Part shown: in pieces, positions 1 to 6,547 of the stretch | Numbering within the stretch: position 1 is the stretch's first letter | How the letters are laid out: each line of letters opens with the position of its first letter | NCBI GenBank assembly: GCA_039985655.1 | Contig: JBDWSF010000019.1 | Coordinates: 1-64,000 of the forward strand | Direction: 5' to 3' | Source of the DNA: Postechiella sp039985655 | GTDB taxonomy: Bacteria; Bacteroidota; Bacteroidia; Flavobacteriales; Flavobacteriaceae | DNA length: 64,000 nt | Notes under the pieces: generated by a model | What the model was told of the DNA's origin: nothing | Seen by the model: the letters and a program-made list of their open reading frames with translations, nothing else | Databases searched by the model: none | Made by a program: the position numbers and the translations under genes

Positions 1-147
1 AATATTGTCGTGAGTACCAATAAAGGAGCAGTTGAATTATGGAAAAAATACGGATTTGAAATAATTGGAACAACACCAAAAGGATTTAGACACCCTGAAT
101 TAGGATTCGTAGACACTTATATTATGTATAAAAATTTGAATGAATAA
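1..147 (+). CDS. GNAT-family N-acetyltransferase, C-terminal fragment
   Basis: The reading frame is open from the first base and ends with TAA at 145-147, so only the last 48 residues are present. The fragment reads as the end of a GNAT acetyltransferase. It has an Asn-(x)-Ala-(x)-x-Leu-Trp-x-Lys-x-Gly-Phe stretch (GAVELWKKYGFE), which in this fold is the last helix and strand after the acetyl-CoA pocket, then a closing strand ending TYIMYKNL. Such enzymes move an acetyl group from acetyl-CoA to an amine. The substrate cannot be told from this fragment. The 5' part lies outside the window. Confidence 0.75.
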   Translation, partial: NIVVSTNKGAVELWKKYGFEIIGTTPKGFRHPELGFVDTYIMYKNLNE

Positions 148-153
148 TAAAAA

Positions 154-290
154 CTACCTACAACATTGTATAAAAATAATACGTAAGTTTATTCCTAAAT
201 CTAAAGTTAGTGTTTGTTTGCTTGCATCTGATTTTCCTTCGGAAAATCCTCGCACTCAAACTACGCACTATTCTTATACGTAACCGTTAA
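154..290. repeat. Dispersed repeat-like intergenic segment, family 1
   Basis: This non-coding segment begins CTACCTACAACATTGTATAA and ends near CTTATACGTAACCGTTA. The left TTGTATAA and the right TTATACG-TAAC give loosely inverted ends, and there is a perfect internal hairpin GATTTTCC/GGAAAATC at 230-237/241-248. From memory, flavobacterial intergenic regions often carry elements with ends of this kind. No second copy is visible in this window, so family membership is inference. Confidence 0.35.
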
Positions 291-346
291 ACGAACCTCA
301 CCAAAAATAAAATATTCTATTCAAAAACAAAAGTTAGCAAACACGC

Positions 347-474
347 GCGTTAGGGATAGTAGTGGATAGCCCACAGCAACCTTTTGTGAGCGAGGACTTG
401 GAATCCTTCGACTTCGCTCAGGATAAACTACTAGCCCGCTAGGTACTGAACTAAATTCAGGATATAGGTAACGC
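347..474 (+). repeat. Structured dispersed repeat, copy A
   Basis: The element is non-coding and sits 21 bases upstream of fmt. Its ends pair: GCGTTA (347-352) with TAACGC (469-474), followed inward by GGG-A-TAGTAGT (353-363) with ACTACTA-G-CCC (427-437). A second, inverted copy lies at 35828-35934 and shares the blocks AGGGATA-TAGTGGA-AGCCCAC, GAGGACTTG and GATAAACTACTAGCC. The closing stem is kept by a paired T-A to C-G change between copies, which points to an RNA or cruciform structure. Confidence 0.7.
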
Positions 475-495
475 CCAAAATTTAAAAGAAAAAAA

Positions 496-1443
496 ATGAA
501 AAAATTAAGAGTTGTTTTTATGGGAACACCAGATTTTGCTGTTGCCACTTTAAAAACATTAGTAGATCATAAATATAACGTCGTAGGTGTTATTACTGCA
601 CCTGATAAACCTGCAGGTCGTGGACGAAAGCTAAACGAGAGTGCCGTAAAACAGTACGCAAAATCTGAAGGTTTAAATATATTACAACCAACTAATTTAA
701 AAAACGAACAATTTTTACAAGAACTGGAAGCTTTAAGTGCCAATCTTCAAATTGTAGTCGCTTTTAGAATGCTCCCAAAAGCAGTATGGCAAATGCCCGA
801 ATATGGTACATTTAATTTACACGCATCGTTATTACCAAACTATAGAGGCGCTGCTCCTATTAATTGGGCTATTATTAATGGTGAAACAAAAACGGGAGTT
901 TCTACTTTTTTTATAGATGAAAAAATTGATACAGGCGAAATGATTTTGCAAGAAGTCATTAATATTGATCCAAAAGAAAACGCTGGAAGCCTTCACGACA
1001 AATTAATGAGCATTGGAAGCAAGCTTGTTTTAAAGACTGTAACCCTTATTGAAGACCAAAAAGCAAAGACGACACCACAAATTGATACAGACGATATTAA
1101 AACAGCTTATAAGCTAAATAGAGACAATTGTAAGATTGATTGGAACAATTCTATAGACAATATATATAATATGATACGAGGCTTAAGTCCGTATCCAGCA
1201 GCTTGGTGCACATTTATTAATGGAAATGATAGCTTAGATGTTAAAATTTATAACGTTGAAAAAGAAGTTGAAGTCCATTTAAACACCATTGGTACTATTA
1301 TTTCTACAAAGAAAACACTAAAAGTATCAGTTAAAGAAGGATACATAAATATCTTAGAAATTAAGCTTCCTGGAAAAAAGACTATGGATATAAAATCGCT
1401 GTTAAATGGGTATCATTTTGAGGACGATGCTAAAGCGCTCTAA
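496..1443 (+). CDS. fmt: Methionyl-tRNA formyltransferase
   Basis: The product transfers a formyl group from 10-formyltetrahydrofolate to Met-tRNA(fMet), making the initiator tRNA in the cytoplasm. At 315 residues the length is normal. The N-terminal Rossmann-like formyltransferase domain starts MKKLRVVFMGTPDFAV and holds the catalytic Asn and His in FNLHASLLPNYRGAAPINWA. The catalytic Asp sits in the IDTGEMIL segment. A smaller C-terminal OB-like tRNA-binding domain follows from about residue 205. The ATG at 496 is the natural start because it leads directly into the conserved first strand. It lies 21 bases after repeat copy A, with no clear promoter seen in between, and the HU gene follows 188 bases downstream. 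Confidence 0.97.
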   Translation: MKKLRVVFMGTPDFAVATLKTLVDHKYNVVGVITAPDKPAGRGRKLNESAVKQYAKSEGLNILQPTNLKNEQFLQELEALSANLQIVVAFRMLPKAVWQMPEYGTFNLHASLLPNYRGAAPINWAIINGETKTGVSTFFIDEKIDTGEMILQEVINIDPKENAGSLHDKLMSIGSKLVLKTVTLIEDQKAKTTPQIDTDDIKTAYKLNRDNCKIDWNNSIDNIYNMIRGLSPYPAAWCTFINGNDSLDVKIYNVEKEVEVHLNTIGTIISTKKTLKVSVKEGYINILEIKLPGKKTMDIKSLLNGYHFEDDAKAL

Positions 1444-1546
1444 AGCCTTATTCTCACTCATATTATAAAATAATCGTCAAAATACACCTTCTTTATTAAC
1501 AAATGCTTCAAGTTATCAACAATAGTGTGTATTTCCCTTGCTATTA

Positions 1547-1577
1547 CTTGCACGGTTGCATAATCCGTATAAATTTG
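1547..1577 (+). promoter_or_regulatory. Promoter of the HU gene
   Basis: The -7 box TAAATTTG (1570-1577) matches the Bacteroidota TAnnTTTG consensus exactly. Upstream CTTG (1547-1550) is one base from the -33 TTTG, with 19 bases between. Transcription would start near 1584, leaving a leader of about 48 bases before the ATG at 1632. Confidence 0.6.
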
Positions 1578-1631
1578 TAAAGGATTTAACAAAAATGTTT
1601 AACCAATTTATTAATAATTAAACTTTATATT

Positions 1632-1904
1632 ATGAACAAAACAGATTTAATTGACGCAATGGCAGAACACGCAGGAATCACTAAAGCAGCTGCAAAAAAA
1701 GCTTTAGAGTGTGCAATCATTGAAATTGAAGGGTCTTTACAAAAAGGTAACAGAGTTTCTTTAGTAGGATTTGGATCTTGGTCAGTTTCTAAAAGAGCTG
1801 CAAGAGAAGGAAGAAACCCTCAAACAGGTGCAACAATCAAAATCAAAGCTAAAAACGTTGTTAAGTTTAAAGCTGGATCTGATTTATCAAGTGCAGTAAA
1901 CTAG
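1632..1904 (+). CDS. HU-family DNA-binding protein
   Basis: This small dimeric histone-like protein bends and compacts DNA in the nucleoid. At 90 residues it has the typical HU length and layout. The helical dimerisation region begins MNKTDLIDAMAEHAGITKAAAKKAL, then comes the beta-arm region with GFGSWSVSKRAAREGRNPQTG, including the conserved RxGRNPxTG arm tip, and a C-terminal helix. The gene stands alone with its own promoter and a strong terminator 26 bases after the stop, so it is probably transcribed by itself. The sequence does not say whether this is the only HU homologue in the genome. Confidence 0.96.
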   Translation: MNKTDLIDAMAEHAGITKAAAKKALECAIIEIEGSLQKGNRVSLVGFGSWSVSKRAAREGRNPQTGATIKIKAKNVVKFKAGSDLSSAVN

Positions 1905-1930
1905 TATTTACTTCATACATATTATTAAAA

Positions 1931-1958
1931 AGCCTTCTAAATTAGAAGGCTTTTTTTA
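1931..1958 (+). terminator. Intrinsic terminator after HU
   Basis: AGCCTTCTAA (1931-1940) is complementary to TTAGAAGGCT (1942-1951), forming a GC-containing stem followed directly by a run of seven T. In practice the innermost pairs open to give a short loop. Confidence 0.9.
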
Positions 1959-2029
1959 TTCAAAAAACTCAGCTAACTGTTGCTTTATTGATAAATAAAT
2001 ATTAGATTTAGATAAAATTCCTTATATGT

Positions 2030-2590
2030 ATGACAACATCAAAGCCCAAAAAAGGTAATTTATTAATCGCTGAACCTGCAATTATTGGTGATATTTCTTT
2101 TAACCGTTCTATTGTATTATTAGCAGATCATACACAAGAAGGGTCTATTGGGTTTATTTTAAATAAGCCTCTAGAATATAACATTAACGATTTAGTTCCT
2201 GAAGTAGAAGCTACCTTTAAAGTTTATAACGGAGGTCCTGTAGAACAGGACAACCTATACTTTATTCATAAAGTCCCACAACTAATTCCTAATAGCATCG
2301 AGATTTCTTTAGGTATATTTTGGGGAGGCGATTTTAACAAGGTTGCTGAACTCATTTCGAATGATACTATAAATGAAAACGATATTCGTTTTTTTCTTGG
2401 ATATTCAGGGTGGGATACAGACCAATTAGAGACTGAACTAAAATCTAACTCATGGCTTGTAACAGAAAACATCTATAAAAAGAACATCATAGAAAAGGAT
2501 TATGAATTCTTTTGGAAAGAAAAAATGTTAGAACTTGGTGGCGAATATAGTATTTGGTCTAACGCACCAGAAAACCCAAATTATAACTAA
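2030..2590 (+). CDS. yqgE: YqgE/AlgH family protein
   Basis: This is a member of the YqgE/AlgH (DUF179) family, 186 residues, soluble and with no signal peptide. Diagnostic features are KGNLLIAEPAI at the N-terminus, the SIGFILNKPL segment around residues 39-48, the YNGGPVEQDNLYFIHK block and the late FFLGYSGWDTDQLETEL segment. AlgH was first linked to alginate regulation in Pseudomonas, but the biochemical role is unsettled and the name should not be read as function here. It converges on the class IV aminotransferase, with 43 bases between the stop codons. Confidence 0.93.
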   Translation: MTTSKPKKGNLLIAEPAIIGDISFNRSIVLLADHTQEGSIGFILNKPLEYNINDLVPEVEATFKVYNGGPVEQDNLYFIHKVPQLIPNSIEISLGIFWGGDFNKVAELISNDTINENDIRFFLGYSGWDTDQLETELKSNSWLVTENIYKKNIIEKDYEFFWKEKMLELGGEYSIWSNAPENPNYN

Positions 2591-2635
2591 GACCAAATAA
2601 ACATCTAAATTATTGATAATAAATTCATTTGGTCT
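2590..2635. terminator. Hairpin at the convergent yqgE/aminotransferase junction
   Basis: AGACCAAAT (2590-2598) and ATTTGGTCT (2627-2635) are perfect 9-base complements across a 28-base AT-rich loop, spanning both stop codons. There is no clear T-run, so it may block read-through or protect 3' ends more than terminate classically. Confidence 0.4.
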
Positions 2636-3476
2636 AACCCAATCTGATTTTTATATTTAATTTTTGAATTAACGTCTTAGCAACTTTAGATTCAAAGGTT
2701 TTCTTTCTATATTTTGTTATGGGCTGAATACCAACAATAACATTGGTTATAAAAATCTCATCTGCCTTTTGGAGTTCAAAAGGAGAGATAGCAGATTCTT
2801 CAAGCTCAAAATCTGGCATTTTCTCAATTATTTCTATAAGTTGTTTACGCATAATGCCCTTTAAACACCCATTGTCTACTGGTGGCGTTTTAATAACATG
2901 TCCTTTTACTAAAAAAACATTCCCGTTTAAGGCTTCTACAACTTGCTTTTCTGTGTTTAAAACAAAACAGTTTTGCAATTTGTTTTCTTTTGCATAAATA
3001 CTTCCAATGACATTAATTGCTTTATTATTTGTTTTTAATGTTGATAATAAACTTGGCGACAAATAATAGTCTTTAAACAAATCGACTTCGTAAAAATCAT
3101 TTTTTAATTCGTAAATATCTTGGATAAGAGGTTTTACTGTAATGATAAAACTAATAGCGTTTGTGCTTGGTAAATATAATCCGCCCTCGTTTCTATGGAT
3201 CATCAATTTAACTCTAGCAGAGGCCTTTAAAAGTTGATTCGCGTCTAATGTGCTTTCAATTTGCTTTTGAAGATATTCCATGGTAAAATTCATCGGGATC
3301 TCCATCCTCATAATCCGCATTGAAGCCATTAACCTAAAATAATGATCTTCCCAAAATAAAACAGTTCCGTTAGTCACTTTTATAGTTTCAAAAAGCGCAT
3401 CACCGTAAGCATATCCCCTATTCTTAACCGACAATATCGTATCGTCATCTAAAATATTTTCATTAAAATTTATCAT
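2634..3476 (-). CDS. Class IV aminotransferase (IlvE/PabC-like, PLP-dependent)
   Basis: This 280-residue fold-type IV PLP enzyme belongs to the group holding branched-chain aminotransferase, D-amino-acid transaminase and 4-amino-4-deoxychorismate lyase. The N-terminal NRGYAYGDALFETIKV and the later block LLSTLKTNNKAINVIGSIYAKE are characteristic; the Lys of STLKT is the expected Schiff-base residue. The cofactor phosphate region is suggested by GCLKGIMRKQLIE. The short length fits PabC-type enzymes (folate pathway) better than IlvE, but the sequence does not decide. The ATG at 3476 lies one base beyond an intrinsic terminator serving the upstream START-like gene, and an apparent promoter overlaps that terminator. 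Confidence 0.85.
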   Translation of the reverse strand: MINFNENILDDDTILSVKNRGYAYGDALFETIKVTNGTVLFWEDHYFRLMASMRIMRMEIPMNFTMEYLQKQIESTLDANQLLKASARVKLMIHRNEGGLYLPSTNAISFIITVKPLIQDIYELKNDFYEVDLFKDYYLSPSLLSTLKTNNKAINVIGSIYAKENKLQNCFVLNTEKQVVEALNGNVFLVKGHVIKTPPVDNGCLKGIMRKQLIEIIEKMPDFELEESAISPFELQKADEIFITNVIVGIQPITKYRKKTFESKVAKTLIQKLNIKIRLG

Positions 3477-3514
3477 AAAAAAAAGCCTTACTCTGTTTGT
3501 TTTTAGAGTAAGGC
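3477..3514 (-). terminator. Intrinsic terminator ending at the next start codon
   Basis: Read on the minus strand, GCCTTACTCT pairs perfectly with AGAGTAAGGC (plus-strand arms 3485-3494 and 3505-3514) around a 10-base loop. A run of T follows, ending next to the ATG of the class IV aminotransferase at 3476. It should end transcripts from the START-like gene. Confidence 0.8.
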
Positions 3515-3521
3515 AAATATA
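3514..3521 (-). promoter_or_regulatory. -7 box overlapping a terminator arm
   Basis: On the minus strand 3521-3514 reads TATATTTG, an exact TAnnTTTG -7 box. Transcription would start near 3507, inside the first arm of the terminator, so these transcripts would not contain the full hairpin. I could not find a good -33 element. Confidence 0.45.
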
Positions 3522-3545
3522 TAATTTAAATTTCTTTAGATAGAA

Positions 3546-3935
3546 TTATGAAGATCCTAATACTTGCTTTAAGCTAGAAATTTGATTCTCCCAAAGCATT
3601 TTAGATTCATCGACCTCATCCTCTTCAGCAAAATCGGTAATCATTAACGATACATCTTTGGTTATATCATCAACTTGAATGCGGATTTCGAAATAAGACG
3701 AGGTATCTTCTTCATCTTCTGTCCATCTAAATTTAACGCGTTCTCCATTCTTTTTACTTAGCAATTTAGCTTCTTCTTCGCTATCGTCCCAAATAAATGT
3801 AAACAACTCACCACGAGAATTTACATTGTCTGAAAACCACTCTGACAAACCAGAAGGTGTTGATATATATTGATATAATAATTGAGGTGATGCTTGTATA
3901 GGGAATTCGATTTCAAATTTGACTTTATCGTCCAT
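3546..3935 (-). CDS. START-like (SRPBCC fold) domain protein
   Basis: This 129-residue, acidic, soluble protein has no signal peptide. The N-terminus (VKFEIEFPIQASPQLLYQYI, then TPSGLSEWFSD) resembles the start of SRPBCC/Bet v1-type ligand-binding folds, with the beta-hairpin, loop and Ser-Glu-Trp-Phe pattern of AHSA1/START-like proteins. The rest alternates beta strands and ends in a C-terminal helix (SKMLWENQISSLKQVLGSS). No ligand can be inferred. It is the gene upstream of the class IV aminotransferase on the same strand, separated by a terminator, so the two are probably not one tight operon. Confidence 0.7.
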   Translation of the reverse strand: MDDKVKFEIEFPIQASPQLLYQYISTPSGLSEWFSDNVNSRGELFTFIWDDSEEEAKLLSKKNGERVKFRWTEDEEDTSSYFEIRIQVDDITKDVSLMITDFAEEDEVDESKMLWENQISSLKQVLGSS

Positions 3936-4021
3936 AAGTATAAATAATTATTGGTGCTCAATATATACATTATATTGATAAGTTTAATAACTATTTTTAA
4001 TAAAATTTAAATGAAGTATTG

Positions 4022-4052
4022 TTTGTGAAGATGAATAATGTTTTTATATTTG
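4022..4052 (+). promoter_or_regulatory. Promoter of the tRNA gene
   Basis: TTTG (4022-4025), 19 bases, then TATATTTG (4045-4052) is a perfect Bacteroidota -33/-7 pair. The predicted start near 4059 is about 8 bases before the mature tRNA. Confidence 0.8.
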
Positions 4053-4066
4053 CAGCCTTAAATTAT

Positions 4067-4140
4067 GGCGAGGTAGCTCAGCTGGTTAGAGCGTCGGATT
4101 CATAACTCGGAGGTCATGGGATCGTGCCCCATTCTCGCTA
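4067..4140 (+). tRNA. tRNA with anticodon CAT (probably elongator tRNA-Met)
   Basis: The acceptor stem GGCGAGG (4067-4073) pairs with TCTCGCT (4133-4139) using G-U at both ends. The D arm starts GCTC at 4076, the anticodon loop TTCATAA places CAT at 4101-4103, and the T stem ATGGG/CCCAT spans 4116-4120 and 4128-4132. CCA is not encoded. It lacks the GGG/CCC anticodon-stem pairs of an initiator tRNA. An Ile tRNA with lysidine at C34 also has CAT in the gene, so Met versus Ile2 is not certain. The T loop reads ATCGTGC instead of TTCRANY, with A54 and T58 swapped relative to the norm. Confidence 0.88.
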
Positions 4141-4154
4141 CTATAATTTACTAA

Positions 4155-4186
4155 AAAGTCAAGATTTTTAATCTTGACTTTTTTTT
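4155..4186 (+). terminator. Intrinsic terminator after the tRNA
   Basis: AAAGTCAAGAT (4155-4165) pairs with ATCTTGACTTT (4171-4181) across a five-base loop, followed by a long T-run. Confidence 0.9.
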
Positions 4187-4268
4187 ATTTTGCTTAAACA
4201 ATAAAGAGCCTCCATTAAAAACAAGAACTTTTTAATGAGAAACAAAAAAACATTCAGAGTTGCACTAT

Positions 4269-5447
4269 TTAAGTAACTCTGAATTTCATTCTCCAAAAAT
4301 GTATTAAGGCTAGAAAAGGTCCTATAGCCAAGACCATATACACATAATTAGCGTTCATTACATCTAAAAGGAAGGACATTATTTGAATACTAATGATACT
4401 TATAGCAAAGCCTATACTATTTACAATGGTTATTGCTGTTCCTTTATTTTTCGGCTCAGCATTGTTTGCAACAAGTGTTGAAAACAAAGGCGAATCTGCA
4501 ATAACTACCATACCCCAAAAACACATAAATATGATCAAGGCCAATTTAGATTGAAACATAAAAAATAAAGGCGATAATACACAACATAAAAACGATGCTT
4601 TTAAAGCTAAAAGTGCCGTTTTCTCTATACCAATACGCTGTGATACATAACCGCCTATAATGCTTGCCAAACTTCCCATAGCTATAGTAACAAACGATAA
4701 TATAGGAACGTTTAATGGCGCATTAGGGTTAACGGTATTAAACATTACAATCATAACGGGAACAAAAGTCCAAAACGCATAAAGTTCCCACATATGTCCA
4801 AAATAACCGAATGCGGCCTTTCTTAATTCGAGGTTTTTAAAAACGGTCAAAAACACTTTAACATCTGTTTTTTCGATGGATTTTCTAAACGGACCATTTG
4901 GCACTAAAAATAGCATGAGCAACCCTCCTAAACATGCAAAAACTGATGTCAACACAAAAACCAGTTTCCATGAAAACGTACTACTAAATACATTCAATAT
5001 ATGTGGTGATGCTGTGCCTAAAACTAAAGCACCAACTAAAAACCCTAGTACTTTCCCTAATCCTGCTTGACTATAATCAGCAGCTATTTTCATCCCAACA
5101 GGATAAATACCAGCCAGAAAAAAACCAGTAAAAAAACGAAACGTTAATAACGTGAATAAGGTATTCCAATTTAAAATACATGCTAGATTAAACATAGAAG
5201 CTACTATAGCACTTATAAAAAACACACGTGATGGTGAGAACCGATCAGCAAAATTAAAAATGGCATAAATCAACGTTCCTATAATAAAACCAAAATTTAC
5301 GGCCGATGTCAAATGCCCCAAAGCATTTGCTGCTAAACCAAAACTATTTATTAGTTGAGAAATAACGGCATTACTAGCAAACCAAAGTGTTGTACAACAA
5401 AATTGTGAAAACACAATAATGACAAGAATTCTATTATAGGTTTTCAT
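4269..5447 (-). CDS. Major facilitator superfamily transporter
   Basis: This 392-residue integral inner-membrane protein has about twelve hydrophobic segments in two halves, the MFS layout. The loop after the second segment reads YAIFNFADRFSPSRVFF, a recognisable relative of the MFS motif A (Gly-x-x-x-Asp-Arg-x-Gly-Arg) with the Asp-Arg kept. The second half repeats it in VSQRIGIEKTALL. It starts with ATG at 5447, 11 bases after the stop of the beta-propeller lipoprotein gene, so both are likely one operon read from the promoter near 6370. The substrate cannot be assigned; the pairing with a sugar-lactonase-like lipoprotein is a weak hint only. Confidence 0.85.
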   Translation of the reverse strand: MKTYNRILVIIVFSQFCCTTLWFASNAVISQLINSFGLAANALGHLTSAVNFGFIIGTLIYAIFNFADRFSPSRVFFISAIVASMFNLACILNWNTLFTLLTFRFFTGFFLAGIYPVGMKIAADYSQAGLGKVLGFLVGALVLGTASPHILNVFSSTFSWKLVFVLTSVFACLGGLLMLFLVPNGPFRKSIEKTDVKVFLTVFKNLELRKAAFGYFGHMWELYAFWTFVPVMIVMFNTVNPNAPLNVPILSFVTIAMGSLASIIGGYVSQRIGIEKTALLALKASFLCCVLSPLFFMFQSKLALIIFMCFWGMVVIADSPLFSTLVANNAEPKNKGTAITIVNSIGFAISIISIQIMSFLLDVMNANYVYMVLAIGPFLALIHFWRMKFRVT

Positions 5448-5458
5448 ACGCTATGATT

Positions 5459-6352
5459 CTATTTTAACTGATAACAAACAACTCTATTATTAAAAAAAGT
5501 GGGAACTAGTAGCATTTGTGTTTCGGGAATAAAATCAATATCCGCAGCATTTATAGATTGTTCTTTAGTATCCAACAATTTTGTTTTAGACCAATCTTTA
5601 GCTTCTATATAATAGATTTCACCTTTCCAACTAGAACTTATAAAATCACCATTTTCCAAGCGTACGATACCATCTCCATGTCCAATATCTGTAGTAAGGG
5701 TTTTAAAGGTTTTATGTTCTAGATCTAAAGCTCCAAAATGGTGTTTTCCAGAATCTAGGTAATACATAGCTTCTTTTTGCCATAATAATCCATTAAGTCT
5801 TTGAAAAGCATCTTTTGCTACAATTTGTAATGCACCATTTTCCAATTTATAAATACTATTAGAATTTGAACCAGAACTATACACAACACCGTCTGCGCTT
5901 ATTGTAATATCATTTAGCTGCGGACTTCCTTCAACTTGGTATGTGTTTAAAATTTCACGCTTTTCAATATCAATTTCAACTAAATCATCAACATCGTTCA
6001 CATATAATTTTCCGTTGCTAATCCCCATGCCTTTAGGAGCACTTAGTCCTTCTATCCATTTTAGATTTGTAATTTCACCCTTAATATTTATTGTCGATAT
6101 AAAACCATTATTATCTTTCTCCCATGGATTATTATTTATGTTTGTAACATATATAACTTTTGAAGTTTTATCAAACAAAACAGCTTCACATGTTGTTAAT
6201 AAAGAATCTGTTTGCCACAAAAACTCTAAACGTGGTGGTTTCATTTTAATTTTATCTACAACAAGGGGTTGCTCCTTCTTTTTTCCACAAGACATTAGAA
6301 AAATGAGACTTAAACTTGTTATAAAATATTTATAATTCATTTTATTTTTCAT
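5459..6352 (-). CDS. SMP-30/gluconolactonase-like beta-propeller lipoprotein
   Basis: The protein has a lipoprotein signal peptide: a short basic N-terminus, a hydrophobic core and the lipobox LMSC followed by Gly-Lys-Lys. The mature part reads as a six-bladed propeller of the SMP-30/gluconolactonase/NHL type, with repeated blades such as NGKLYVNDVDDLVEIDI, DGVVYSSGSNSNSIYKL and LLVPTFFNNRVVCYQL. Whether it hydrolyses a lactone or only binds a ligand is unknown. An in-frame ATG at 6370 lies upstream of the predicted transcription start, so 6352 (used here) or 6340 is more likely. It is followed after 11 bases by the MFS gene. Confidence 0.72.
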   Translation of the reverse strand: MKNKMNYKYFITSLSLIFLMSCGKKKEQPLVVDKIKMKPPRLEFLWQTDSLLTTCEAVLFDKTSKVIYVTNINNNPWEKDNNGFISTINIKGEITNLKWIEGLSAPKGMGISNGKLYVNDVDDLVEIDIEKREILNTYQVEGSPQLNDITISADGVVYSSGSNSNSIYKLENGALQIVAKDAFQRLNGLLWQKEAMYYLDSGKHHFGALDLEHKTFKTLTTDIGHGDGIVRLENGDFISSSWKGEIYYIEAKDWSKTKLLDTKEQSINAADIDFIPETQMLLVPTFFNNRVVCYQLK

Positions 6353-6367
6353 TTTAAATGCATCTAC

Positions 6368-6400
6368 CAAAAATATTGATAATTATTGAGTTTCGTGCAA
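6368..6400 (-). promoter_or_regulatory. Promoter for the lipoprotein/MFS operon
   Basis: On the minus strand TATTTTTG (6375-6368) matches TAnnTTTG. TTG at 6400-6398 lies 22 bases further upstream, at the long end of normal spacing. The start would be about 6361, which argues against the in-frame ATG at 6370. Confidence 0.5.
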
Positions 6401-6475
6401 CAACCTTTCATTCACCCATTTCTTTTTTTATTGAAGGTCTAAAAAACACTCTAAACATCAATTTAAAACACATTA

Positions 6476-6483
6476 TAATTTTG
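6476..6483 (+). promoter_or_regulatory. -7 box upstream of the transglutaminase-like gene
   Basis: TAATTTTG matches TAnnTTTG and lies 64 bases before the ATG at 6548. No TTG is found at the right distance, so only half the promoter is supported. Confidence 0.35.
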
Positions 6484-6547
6484 CTTAAAACTAATTTGTA
6501 AGTATATTTCTAAAAAATTACTGACTTCGAAAACATAAAACCATTTT

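Noticed and set aside
321..548. A 75-codon open frame on the minus strand over the fmt upstream region.
   Set aside because: It covers repeat copy A and runs antisense into fmt; its composition (a Ser/Arg/Pro run from the repeat) is an artefact.
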